DNA from: Notamacropus eugenii
Taxonomy: Eukaryota; Chordata; Mammalia; Diprotodontia; Macropodidae
Direction of reading: 5' to 3'
Length of the DNA: 64,000 nucleotides
Assembly (NCBI RefSeq): GCF_028372415.1
Contig: NC_092875.1
Span: 52,646,271-52,710,270, forward strand
This document shows, one piece after another, positions 23,151 through 34,778 of the stretch. Both the position numbers and the translations under genes were made by a program. The notes beneath the pieces are model-generated. The model was given only the letters and a program-made list of their open reading frames with translations. It did no database searches and was not told the DNA's origin. The first letter of the stretch is position 1, and each line of letters opens with the position of its first letter.

Positions 23151-25800
23151 TTTTTAAAGTTATATTTTACTGCTTTAATCAGCAAAAATCCACCCTTTCT
23201 CTCTCCTATCCATTCCTTCATTGAAAATTAATGAAAAACAAAATCCCTGTTACAAACATGTATAGTCAAATCAATTGTCCACCTTGACTTCGTATAAAAG
23301 AAAAAAACCCATAAATACATATGTCCATATATATGTATACACACACACTCACACACATGCATACATATATGCAAACATGTGTGTGCATATGTGCATCTGT
23401 GGGTGTGTTTGTTTGTATGTAAAACATTTTACACTCCATATCTCTCACCTCTCTATCAAGGAGGAAAGTAGCCTGTCTTATCATTTGTCCTGCAGAATCT
23501 TGGTTGGTCATTACTAAGTTTTTCAAAACTGCTTGTTTCTACCATGTTATCACTGTACAAACTGTTCTCCTCGTTCTGTTCATTTCACTCTGCATCACTT
23601 TATATAAGTCTTCTCAGGATTCTCTGCAACCATACCCTCCATCACGTCTTACAGCATAGCTATACTGCATTATATCCATATAGTACAAACTCAGTTGATT
23701 CAGCCATTTCCAAATTAATGTGCACCCCCTTAGATTCAAATTCTTTGCCACCTCAAAAACATCTACATTTTTGTATGTCTCTAGCTACAATTTGTTTTGC
23801 TTAGGATTTATCCCTCCAATAATCTATTCTCCTCTGATTTCTCCCTCTTCTTTCTCATCTTTCTCTCCTATATCCACATTGAGTAAATATATATTTCTGT
23901 ACACAAATCTGTGTGTGAATTCTTCCTTCTTCTCTCCAGTTCAAGTGAAACCAAGGATCAGGTGTCACCCACTACCCCCACATCTTCGTCCTTATTCATA
24001 TAGACTTCTACTTATATATTCTGATATGTCAGATAATGTCTCCTAACTTTTCTTTTCCTATTTCCAGTGAATTTCTCTTCTCCTCCCTTTCCATTCTTTT
24101 TTTTTTTTTTATCATTAAGACATAACAGAACTACTCTTAGGCCTTCTGCCTAATTGAAATACCTTTGTGATCTCTGGTCTTGATAAGATTTAAAAGGGAC
24201 ATGTGTCTCACCTAACCACATTAAATTGGAATCTCTTCGTAGCTGTTTAGCTCTTTATCATTCTTCCTTTGTATTTACCTTTTCATGTTTCTCTTAACTC
24301 TTATATTTATACTTAAAGAATTCTATGCAACTCTGACCTTTTCATTAGATGTTTGGATAGCCCTTGTTTCATTTAAGGGTCATTAAAGGTCCATTTCCCC
24401 CCACATAATTATTTAGCCATCTGGATGTGTTATTCTTGTCTTGCTTTGCCTAATATCTTATTCCAAACTCTCTGCTTCTTTTAAATGATAGCTACTGAAT
24501 CGTGTGTGATCCTGGCTATGGCTCCTTGTTATTCTATTTATTTCTTTTTGACTGCTTGAATTATCTTTAACACAGAAGAACTGAATTTTGTTTATGATGT
24601 TCTTGGGAATTTTCTTTATTTTTTTCCTCCAGGAGATGACTGCTGAATCAGTTCAATTTCTACTTCACCTCCTAGTTCTCAGATACCTAAGATTCCCTAA
24701 GATGTGAAGCCTAAACTCATTTTTTAAATCATGGCCTTAAAGTAGTCTAAATTTTTTCATTTTAAATATTTAAAAATTTTCAATTTAAAATAAAGTTTAA
24801 AATTAAAAAAAATCTAACCTTTTAAATTTGATTTTTTCCTTCTTGATCTGTTTTCTAGATCAGTTGTTTTGCTTTAAGTTACATTAACTTTTCTTATTTT
24901 TTCATATTTTGAATTATTTATATTATCTTTTATTGTATCATGAAATCATTGACTTCTATTTGTTCTGTTCTAATTTTGAATTTGTTGCTTCGTTCTTGTC
25001 TCAAGCTGTTTCTAAATTTCTCATTTTTTTTTCAATTTTTCCCCCTCTAATACTCTCGTTTCATTTATAAAAGTATTCTTTAATTCCCTTTGTAACCTTT
25101 GCTTCCTATCTTGTAGGAATTCTGGTTGATATTGTACCTAAGCTGTGTGTTTCTTTGTGACTTTGCTTATAGATGTTTTGGAGTCATTCTCTTCTAAATT
25201 TATGTCCTGACTGTTCTGGTCAGGACATAGCTTTTACCAGTGGGATCTTTTTCTCATTTTTTGTTCAATCTATTTCCCGACTTTAGATTTTATGTTAGGA
25301 CCAGGTTCTGGGTACTTCTGGAGGAATGTCTAGTCTGGTCTTGCTCCTGATTTTTAGAGAGTACTTTCAAAGTTGTTAATCTGGGGCAAAGTCTGATCAC
25401 TACGTCTCGTCTGATCTTTGCAAATTCCTGACCTAGGTTTAGGTCTGAGCAGTAATAGACTGCTGTTGGACTCTGCTGTTATCAGACAGCTTGGAAACTC
25501 TACTGGTTCAGAGTGCAGAATTGTAAGCTCCACTTTATTCTAGGATTTCTGCCCTCATTATTCCTTTGCAGGCTTCAGATCAACTAGAAGCTGGAACTGA
25601 GACTCTGCTCTGCTCCTGGAGTTCAAACTCCTGCTTTCTTCTGAACTTACCCCTTCTTTAGTACACAGCCAAAGGTTGTAACCACTTTTTATCTTGAATG
25701 ACACTCCTGGTTCTTCCATCCTGGATCTATGACCTGGAACTTGGTAGTAGGTGACAAAGCTTCCCCCTGGCAATTGTTCTCACAATATTCAATGTCCTTT
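23150..25800 (-). mobile_element. Second old HAL1/L1 ORF1-type element, copy A
   Basis: Reverse-strand HAL1-like order: 3' UTR region (23150-24230) with a CA/TA microsatellite at about 23325-23420, degenerate ORF1 (about 24240-25130) and a 5' UTR to about 25800. It is also present in copy B (50215-52870), hence older than the duplication. No intact frame remains. Confidence 0.65.
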
Positions 25801-25954
25801 AATGCATCTGAGATTTCTTAATGTTGTACAGCTTTTCTTTTTCCTGAACTGGAGTGCTCCAAATGGTGACTCCCAGGTCTGGCCCTGTCCCCAGTGTCCA
25901 TAGATCACTCTGTATGCCTCCACCTGACAACCTGGGCTGGAAAAGTGATTCATT

Positions 25955-26034
25955 GCAATGTTTTTTGTATTTCTCTATCAGGATTTGGCATGGTGCAATG
26001 TTTTTTGTATTTCTCTATCAGGATTTGGCATGGT
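25955..26034. repeat. Exact 40-bp tandem duplication
   Basis: The unit starting 'gcaatgttttttgtatttct' occurs at 25955-25994 and again, unchanged, at 25995-26034. Copy B has a single, diverged unit near 53042, so this is a recent change in copy A. Confidence 0.95.
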
Positions 26035-26439
26035 GCATTTCCTATTTGGCAGTGTACTGTGCTCTGACTCCTCATTTTATATTGTAAGATCTTCCCAGTT
26101 CTGACATACTGCAGTCTCAGATCCCTCCTAACTGACACATTCTCAGTTCTAATTCTAATTCTAACATTCTCTGCTCTAAGTGCCCTCTCACCTCTGTGGT
26201 TCTAGGGTCTATTCACTCTCACTGGGAATTGATTCCCAGTCCACCCCATCCCCACCAACCAGCCTACCATCACTGGTCACAGAGCAGGCCATTTTGGACA
26301 GGGTGAGCTAGGTAAAGCAGATGCTAGACAAGGTCTGGGAAACCTTGATGTCTTATACATAGGAAGCTTTCAGTGATTTATTTGGTATATTAGAAGATCA
26401 CTTACCCAAAGCCTTCTTCGTGTCCTGGGGGCAGCAGGT

Positions 26440-26590
26440 ACAATAAAAAGCAGTCTGGACAGGAAAATTAGGTGATCTGGATTCAAACCAAGCTCCGTCA
26501 TTGACTAACTATGTGACATTGACCAAATTTTTTCACCACTCTGTGCCTCAGTTTCCCCTTATGTAAAATGAGAGGATTACATTTGTTGTA
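26440..26590 (+). repeat. MIR-like SINE, copy A
   Basis: Contains 'actctgtgcctcagtttccc' followed by 'taaaatgagaggatta', the usual MIR centre. Paired with 53470-53640 in copy B. Confidence 0.8.
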
Positions 26591-26764
26591 TTTATGATTT
26601 TTATTCTGCATATGTGGTTATTTTGTTTCCAACATCAGCCATCTGTGTACATTGATTCTCAGTTAACCAGAGTTTTCGATTAACCAGAGCACACTTTTCT
26701 TCCCTGACATTGTCATCATGTTGTCAGAATATCTCTAGTAAAGCCCTCAATATTTTACTCGCAG

Positions 26765-26938
26765 GATGCTGGCCAGCCTGTACAACTGGTTTTGGAAGGC
26801 AGAGTACTGGATCCCCCTTGGGTTCTCAAGGACTGACTTGGAGGATTCAGATGGGGTTACCTACCCTCACTTTAAGGACCTGTGGATGGCCTTTCCCCTG
26901 ACTTTTGTCTTAGTCCTCATCAGATGTTGCTTTGAAAG
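26765..26938 (+). pseudogene. Duplicated first coding exon of ceramide synthase, decaying copy A
   Basis: An acceptor (CAG at 26762-26764), an ATG at 26766 and a donor (AAAG/GTGAGT at 26938/26939) frame 57 codons plus 2 nt, the same length and phase as the copy B exon. It would encode the ceramide synthase N-terminus ('NWFWKAEYW' ... 'DLEDSDGVTYPH' ... 'MAFPLTFVLVLIR'). Against copy B I count 12 base differences, about ten changing amino acids and two silent. Several hit family-conserved positions: Pro18 to Leu, Trp22 to Arg and Leu43 to Phe. No downstream CERS exon lies between it and copy B, so a transcript would have to skip the B exon to use it. Best read as a relic, though use as an alternative first coding exon cannot be excluded. 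Confidence 0.8.
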
Positions 26939-27135
26939 GTGAGTGAACTGTGAGCTTCCCTCTATTCCCTTCTGTTTTTAAAAAATGACCATTTTATCAA
27001 TGCTTTTTAAAAATAAAATTACTGTCAATTCTGGACAAATACATCCCTTTTATCCAACCCTCCCCTGTCAATTGGTCAATAAACATTTATTAAACACTTA
27101 ATACGTAACAGGAACTTTACTTATATCTGGTTGGT

Positions 27136-28340
27136 TTTGTCTCTTGACTTCAGAGGACCAAAATGACATCACCATTGTACAGTGAAATTTCAGTGTGTCT
27201 GACTGTGGCTGATCAGACCAGTATGAGTTCAGAATGCTCTACCACAGGTTGGGCACAGATAGTCAGTGTGAATATTTGGGGCTGATACCCGAAATTTGCA
27301 CATCCTTCGTTTCCTTTGTGCTGGCTCAATTCTGCTTTGCTCAAAGAGCACAGTACCCTTTCTGATGTGAGCATGCAATGCTGAGTGGTGCTGTGCCAGT
27401 GTCTTCCATATGGCACAGTCAAATCCAAAGTTCTTCAGACAGACCTTGAGAGTGTCCTTATATCATTTCTTCTGACCACCATGTGATCACTTGCCCCATG
27501 TGAGTTCTTCATAAAATAGTCTTTTTGGCAAGTGTACATTTTGCATTCAAACAATGTGGCCAGCCCATGGCAGTTGTGCTCTCTGAAGCATAGTTGGAAT
27601 ATTTGGCAGTTTAGCTTGAGCAAGGACTTCAGTTTCTGGTACCTTATCCTGCCAGGTGATCCTCAGAATCTTCCTAAGACAGTTCAAATGGAAGCAATTC
27701 AGTTTTCTGGCATGGCGCTGGTAAATAGTCCATGTTTCACAGGCATACAACCATGAGGTCAGCACAACGGCTCTGTAGACTGTTAGTTTGGTAATCAGTC
27801 TAATACATCTTCTCTCCCAAACTTTTCTTCAGAGCCTCCCAAACACCGAGCTAACTCTGACAATGCCTGCATCAGCCTCATTGTCAATGTGTACATCCTT
27901 GGAAAGTACACTACCAAGGTCAGTGAACTTATCCACTAAATTCAAAACTTCTCCACTTGTTGTAATCGATGGTTCCACATTATAGATGGTGTGGTGGTGG
28001 CTGATGGAGCATCTATGTTTTCTTGGTGTTAATTATTAGGCCAAAATAAACACAGACAGCAGAGAATTGATCCATACTTTGTTGCATCTTAGTTTCAGAG
28101 GCTGCACTGGGCGCACAATCATCTGCAAACAGAAAATCATGCCCCAAAACTCCATCCACTTTGGTCTTGATTTCTAGGGTGTGTTCAGGGAAGACCAGTA
28201 CCTTTGGTGTGATGACTGCCGAGCCCTTTTCGGAGCTCTTTCCACCTTTGGAAAGGTGGACACCTTTCCTGTTCCACCTAACTCTCACCCGGGGCTCCAA
28301 GAAGCTGCAGCATGCGCAGCGGCCACATGCTGGTAATAGA
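27136..28340 (-). pseudogene. Internally deleted RTE-clade LINE
   Basis: On the minus strand it starts with the same module as the 8.4-9.4 kb copy ('EPRVRVRWNR', 28182-28335). It then jumps to the end of the reverse transcriptase: 'GHDFLFADDC' (catalytic FADD box near 28125), 'LIINTKKT', 'LYACETWTIYQRHARKLN' (about 27700-27740) and 'LPWAGHIV'. Most of the RT fingers/palm, and any endonuclease, are missing. The C-terminal zinc-finger region is present near 27235-27270 but interrupted by a stop. Its 3' end coincides with the right end of duplication copy A. Confidence 0.85.
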
Positions 28341-28830
28341 ATTAATAAATAACCAAAATACCAATTATATCCAAGAAGCAGCTTGCTTAAAAGCCCAAAA
28401 TTTCATGTTGTATACTTTATAAAAGAATCAGGATGCTGAACTAGATGCAAAGGGAAAGTTAATTCTTCTGCAAATATTTTCAAACCAAATACATTTTCTC
28501 TTCAATCTGACACAGCACTCTTAAAAATGATCCCCTAGTTTATGTAGTTCAAGCACACAAATGGCTTAAAGTCACTAGTATGAAATTCTTGAGTTGAAAA
28601 AAGTTGTAAGAATGCAGAATATAACTAATGAATATTTCAAAAAGTAATTTTGGAAATGTTTCAGTTCTTTTTAAAAGAAGGAATCATAACGTTATCTTGT
28701 TTCAGTTTTTTTTAATTCTGAGCTGAAGTTAGCAAAGTACTACCTATAGCAGAAAGTTTTGCTGAACAGTCTTTCATTCAAGCTTCAATAACATTGGAAG
28801 AATAAAGGTAAAATATATCAAAGGGAATAA
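28340..28830. other. Unassigned AT-rich sequence
   Basis: No repeat family or exon recognised. It does not match the DNA to the right of copy B, so the duplication does not resume after the RTE. Confidence 0.4.
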
Positions 28831-29310
28831 CGAAAATAAAATGCATAGGAAAGTGTTGTGGCTATACCAGATCTAAAACTACATTATAAAGAAACAATTA
28901 TCAAAACTATTTGGTACTGGCTAAGAAAGAATGATGAATCAGTGGAATAGATTATGTATACAAGACCCAATAGTAAACATCTAAAGTAATCTACAGTTTG
29001 ATAAAACCAAGCACTCTAGCTTTTGGAATAAGAACTCACTATTTGACGAAAACTGCTGGGAAAACTAGAAAATAGTATGGCAGAACCTGGGTATAAACCA
29101 ACATCTCACACTGTATGCCAAGGTAAGGTCAAAATTGGTACATGATTTAGACATAAAAGGTGGATGCCATAAGCAAAATAAGAAAGCAAGGAATAGTTAA
29201 CCTGTCAGATCTATGGAGAAGGGAAGAATTTATGTTCAAACAAAAGATAGAGAACATTATGAAATATAAAATGGATAATTTTGACTATGTAAAATTATAT
29301 AAATGACATT
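28830..29310 (+). mobile_element. L1 ORF2 C-terminal fragment
   Basis: Follows marsupial L1 ORF2 near its end: 'gtggctataccagatctaaa', then 'aagaactcactatttgacga', then 'acatctcacactgtatgcca'. Degenerate. It stops abruptly where an opposed L1 segment begins. Confidence 0.75.
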
Positions 29311-31193
29311 TTTCATTTTCCTTTTCTGTCATATTAGCCAGTTAGGTATAAAGTGGTACCCTAGAGTTGCTTTAATTTATATTTCTTTTTAAAAATATTT
29401 TTAAAAAATTTATTTTAATTTATTTAATTTTAGTTTTCAACATTCACCTCCACAAGAGTTTGAGTTTCAAAACTTCACTCCATCTCTCCCCTTCCCCTCC
29501 CCCAACATGGCATGCATTTTGATTACCCCTTACCCCAGTCTGATCTCCCTTCTATCACTCACACACTCTTATCCCCTTTCTCCCTCCTTCCTTGTAGGGA
29601 AAGATAGATTTCTATATCCCATTGCCTGTATATCTTATTTCCCAGTTGTGTGTGTGTTTTATTTTTAAAACTTTGGGTTCAAAATTCTCTCCCTTCTTCC
29701 CTTCCCACCCACTTTCATTGAAAAGGCAAGCAATTTGATATAGGTTATACATGTGGAGTTATGCAAAACACTTCTATAACAGTCATGTTGTGAAAGACTG
29801 CATTTCCCTCCATCCTATCCCACCTCCACCCCCTGTATTCTATTCTCTTCTTTGACCCTGTCCCTTTTCAAAAGTGTTTGCTTCTGGTTACCCCTGCCCC
29901 TAATCGGCCTTCCATTCTATCATTCCTTTCTCTTTTATCCCCTTCTCCCCTACTTTGCTACAGGATAAGATAGATTTCCATACTTAACTGAGTGTGCATG
30001 TTATTCTCTCCTTAAACCAAATTTGATGAGAGTAAGGTTCACTCATTCCCTTTCACCTCCACCTTCTTCAACTCCATTGTAAAAACTTTTTCTTTTATCT
30101 TTTATGTGGGATAATTTATCCCATTCTACTTCTCCGTTTCTCCTTCTCTGAATATATTTCTCTCTCACTCCTTAAATTTACATTTTAGATATGATATTCA
30201 ACTCACTCTGTGCCCTCTGTCTATATCTATTTCTATTTCTATGTGTACTCCCTCCAATTATCCTGATACTGAGAAAACTCTCAAGAGTTACAAATATTAT
30301 CTTTCCATGTGGGAACATAAACAGTTCAACTTCAGTTTCTTATAATTTTTTATAATTATAATTTATAGTTTCTTATAATTATAGTTATAATTTCTATAAT
30401 TATAAATTGTAAAATAAGTTATAATTATAGTTATAATTTCTTATAATTATAGTTTCTTATAATTTCTCTTTCCTGTTTACCTTTTCATGCTTCTCTTGAT
30501 TCTTGTATTTGAAAGTCAAATTCTCTACTTAGCTCTGGTCTTTTCATCAGGAATGCTTGAAAGGCCTCTATTTCAGGCCATTTGAGTGTCCATTTCCCCC
30601 CGAAGTACTATATTCAGTTTTCCTGGGTAGGTGATTTTTGGTTTTAATCCTAGCTCCTTTGATCTATGGAATATCATATTCTAAGCCCTTTGATCCCTTA
30701 ATGTAGAAGCTGCTAACTCTTGTGTTATCCTGATTGTGTTTCCACAATATGCATATTGTTTCTTTCTGACTGCTTGCAATATTTTCTCCTTGACTTAGGA
30801 ACTCTGGAATGTGGCTACAATATTCCTGTGAGTTTTCCATTTGGAATCTCTTTCAGGCGGTGATTGGTGGATTCTTTCAATATCTAATTTACCTTCTGGT
30901 TCTAGAATATCAGGGCAGTTTTCCTTGATGATTTCTTGAAAGATGATGTCTAGGCTCTTTTTATTTGATCATGGATTTCAAGTAGTCCAATAAGTTTTAA
31001 ATTATCTCTCTTGGATCTATTTTCTAGATCAGTTGTTTTTCCAATGAGATATTTCATATTGTCTGCTATTTTTTCATTCCTTTAGTTTGATTTTATAATT
31101 TCTTGATTTCTCATAAAGTTATTAGCTTCCACTTGCTCCATTTTAATTTTTAAGGAATTATTTTCTTCAGTGAGCTTTTAGATCTCTTTTTCC

Positions 31194-34100
31194 AAAAAAA
31201 TAATTTATTTATTTTCAGTTTTCAACATTCACTTGCACAAAATTTTGAATTCCAAATTATTTCCCTATCTCTCCCCTCCCCCACTCCAGGACTGCATGCA
31301 CCCCCACTGCCATTTTCCTCAATCTGCGCTCCCTTCTGTCACCACCTTTCTTCTCCTATTCCCCTCCTCTCTATTTTCCTGTAGGGCAAGATAGATTTCT
31401 ATACCCTATTGCTTGTATAACGTATTTCCCAGTTGCATGCAAAAACAATTTTTAATATTAATTTTTAAAGCTTTGATTTTCACATTCTCTCCCTTCTACC
31501 TTTCCCACCCACCCTCACTGAGAAAGCAAGCAGTTCGATATAGGTCGTACATGTGTAGCCATGCAAAGCACTTCTGTAACAGTTATGTTGCAAAAGACTA
31601 ACCACATGTCCCCCTATTCTGTCCTGCATTTATTCCATTGTCTCCCTTGACCTGTTCTCCCACAACAGTACTTGCTTCTGATTACCTCTGATCCCAATCT
31701 GCCATTCCTTCTATAACCCTCCCTCTCCTATCCCCTTCCCCCCTACCTCCTTGTAAGCTAAGATATATTTCCATACCCACTTGAATGTGTTATTCCCTCT
31801 TTAAGCCAAATCTGATGAGAGTAAGGCTCACTTATACCCTCTCACTTCTCTACTCTTCCCCTCCATTGTAAAAGCTCTTTCTTGCCTCTTGTATGTGAGA
31901 TGATTTACTACATTCTGTCTTTCCCTTTCTCTTTCTCCCAGTACATTCCTCTCAACACTTAATTTTATTTTTTAGGTATCCTTCCTTCATATTCAGTGCA
32001 CCCTGTGCCCTCTGTCTGTCTATTTATCTATCTATCTATCAATCTATCACCTATCTGTCTGTCTATGTATCTATCTACACACAGATACACATATATGTAT
32101 ACAGACACATGTACAATATACACATACATATACATATGTGCATGTGTGTGTGTATACATTTATATACATGCATAAATATATATACACACACATATATTCC
32201 CTCTAACTACACTAATACCAAGAAAGGTCTCATGAGTTATAGATGTAAAATGAGTGACAAATATCATCTTTCCATGTATGAATGTAAACTGTTTAACTTT
32301 AATAAATCCCTCATAACTTCTCTTTCCTGTTTACCTTTTCATAGTCTTCTTGATTCTTGTATTTGAAAGTCAAATTTTCTATTCAGCTCTGGATTTTCAA
32401 CAAAAATGCCTGGAAGTCCTCTATTTCATTTGAAATTCTGTTTTCCCCCTGATATATTAAGCTCAGTTTGCTGGGTAGGTGATTCTTGGTTTTAATCCTA
32501 GCTCTTTTGATCTCTGGAATATCATATTTCAAGCCCTCTAATCCCTTACTGTAGAAGCTGCTAAATCCTATGTTATCCTGATTGTGTTTCCACAATACTT
32601 GAATTGTTTCTTTCTGGCTTCTTGTAATGTTTTCTTGACCTGAGAACTCAGGAATTTGGCTACAATATCCCTAGCTTTCCTTTTGGGATTTCTTTCAGGA
32701 GGTTATTGGTGGATTCTTTTTTAAAATTAATTAACCGATTTGTTTTCAGTTTTCAACAATCACTTCCATAAGTCTTAAATTTTCTCCTCCTCCCTTCTTG
32801 AGAGGGAATGCGATCTTATATGGGTTCTACACGTATGTTCTTATTAAACACATTTTCACATTAGACATGTTGCACAGAAGAGTTAAAATGAATGGGAAAC
32901 ACCATGACAAAAATCCAAAAAACCCAAAACATAACACAAATGAAAATAGTTTGCCTCATTCTGTGTTCTGACTCCATAGTTCTTTCTCTGGATGTGGATG
33001 ATATTTTGCCTCAAGTCCTTTGAGAATGTTTTAGGTCCTTGCATTGCTGTGAAGGGCTAAGTCTATCAGAAACAATCCTCACACACTGTGCCTGTTACTG
33101 TGTATGATGTTCTCCTGGTTCTGCTCATTCCACTTAGCATCAGTTCATATGAGCCCTTCCAGTCGTCCCTGAAGTCCTCCTGTTCATCATTTTTTATAGC
33201 ACAATAGTGTTCCATCATATACACATGCCATAACTTGTTCAGCCATTCCCAATTGACAGGCATCCCTTCAATTTACAGTTCTTGGCCAGTGGCTGGTGGA
33301 TTCTTTCCATTTCTTTTTTACCCTCTGGTTCTAGAATATCATGGCAGTTTTCCTTGGTAATTTCTTGAAAGTTGTTTTTTTTTGTGATCATATTTTTCAC
33401 ATGGACCAAGAATTTTTAAATCATCTCTCTTGAATCTATTTTTTGGGTCAGTGGCTTTCCCAATGAGATATTTCACATTGTCTTTTATTTTTTCATTCTT
33501 TTGGTTTTGTATTATAATTTTTTGATTTCTCATAAAGTCACTACCTTCCATTTTCTCCATTCTAGTTTTTAAGGAATTATTTTCTTTAGTGAGCATTTGA
33601 ACCTTCTTTTTCATTTGGCCAATTCTGTTTTTAAGGTATTCTTCTCCTCATTGGCTTTTTGGACCTCTTTTGTCATTTGGGTGAGTCTATTTTTGAAGTT
33701 ATTATATTCCTCAGCATTTTTTGGGTCTCCTTTAGCAAGCTATTGACTCATTTTTCATGATTTTCTTGCATTGCTCTCATTTTTCTTCCCAATTTTTCCT
33801 TTACTTCTCTTAATTGATTTTCAAAATGCTTTTTGAGATCTTCCATGGCCTGAAATTCATTTCATATTTTTCCTGGAGGCTTTCTACATAGAAGCCTTCA
33901 CTTTGCTGTCTTTCTGTCATTGTATGCTTTGATTTTCTTCAATGTTAGAGAATACCTTTTCACTAGGAAAGGAACTTTCAATAATCTTATTTTTTTCCCC
34001 TTTTCATCATTTCCCCAGGCAATTAGTTGACTTTTGAGCTCTTGGTTAAGTGAAGGGTGTACTGCCCCAAGTTTTAGGGGTTTATGCAGCTATTTTCAGA

Positions 34101-34778
34101 GATATCTTTAGAGACCTGTAAATACTCTGTCCTTCCAAAATGACATGATCAGAGGAGAGATGCTTACTCCTCTCCTGGCCTTCACTCTGGTCTGTGAACA
34201 ACCACAAGCACTCTTTTCTGCCCTGAAACTGGGGATAGCATTCCCTCTCCACAGCTACTACCAGCTGTGTCATGCCAGTGCTCCTTCTCACCATAGGACT
34301 GCCTGCCAGACCTATGACCCAGATCAGTTGCTCAATTCCTCAATCATCTGTAGGCCAAGAGCCCCAGAAACAGCTGCTGCTGAGTCAGTGTCTAGGACTG
34401 AGGCTAGGGCTGGATCATGTTCCTCTTTCACCTAAGTGAGAGAACTTTCCCACTGATCTTTGAAGTTATTTTTGGCATTGGTGGATTGAGAACTCTGGAA
34501 ATCACTACAGCTGCTAGTGATTTAGTGCCTTAAGGCCTGCTCCAGTCCAGTCTGTGCCAGTGTGGCCCACTCTGGGGTGTGCTCTTCTCTGAGCCCAGTG
34601 CAATAGACCCTTCCTATTGGCCTTCCAAATTCTTTTGGACTGGAAATGTGTCATTTTGTGACTTCTGCTGCTCTAGAATTGTTTAGAGTCATTTTTTTAC
34701 AGCTATTTTGAGGGATTCGAGGGGAGAGTTCAGACAGGTCCCTGCTTCTACTCTGGTATCTTTGTCCCTCCCCCCAAT
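31194..34778 (-). mobile_element. HAL1 (inner), inserted in the outer HAL1 ORF1
   Basis: A second 3' UTR starts at 31194, in the middle of the outer ORF1 coiled-coil region. It includes a GATA/TATG microsatellite at 32020-32200. ORF1 follows, from about 32350 to the start codon near 33845, and is broken by stops and by an L1 tail. The 5' UTR runs to about 34778, ending 'gtatctttgtccctcccc'. The outer ORF1 resumes directly after it. Confidence 0.8.
32718..33294 (-). mobile_element. L1 3' end nested in the inner HAL1
   Basis: A 5'-truncated L1 tail in reverse. It is bounded by 'ggtggattcttt' at 32708 and 33295, a 12-bp target-site duplication. Its minus strand keeps the last ORF2 codons ('EWLNKLWHVYMMEHYCAIK', about 33180-33255) before the 3' UTR. 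It is the innermost of three nested insertions. Confidence 0.85.

Larger units (their letters stand above)
11365..27130. repeat. Segmental duplication copy A
   Basis: It aligns collinearly with copy B in three blocks: 11365-12070 with 39685-40350, 12110-15960 with 44275-48135, and 20890-27130 with 48142-54105. Identity is about 80-88% by eye outside the exon. Landmarks shared in order are a dispersed repeat, pyrimidine-rich DNA, an exon-like block, GATA/GA repeats, an old HAL1, a CORE-SINE, a second old HAL1, a MIR and the CERS first coding exon. Copy A lacks what corresponds to about 40350-44275 of B. It has extra DNA at 15960-20890. Confidence 0.92.
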
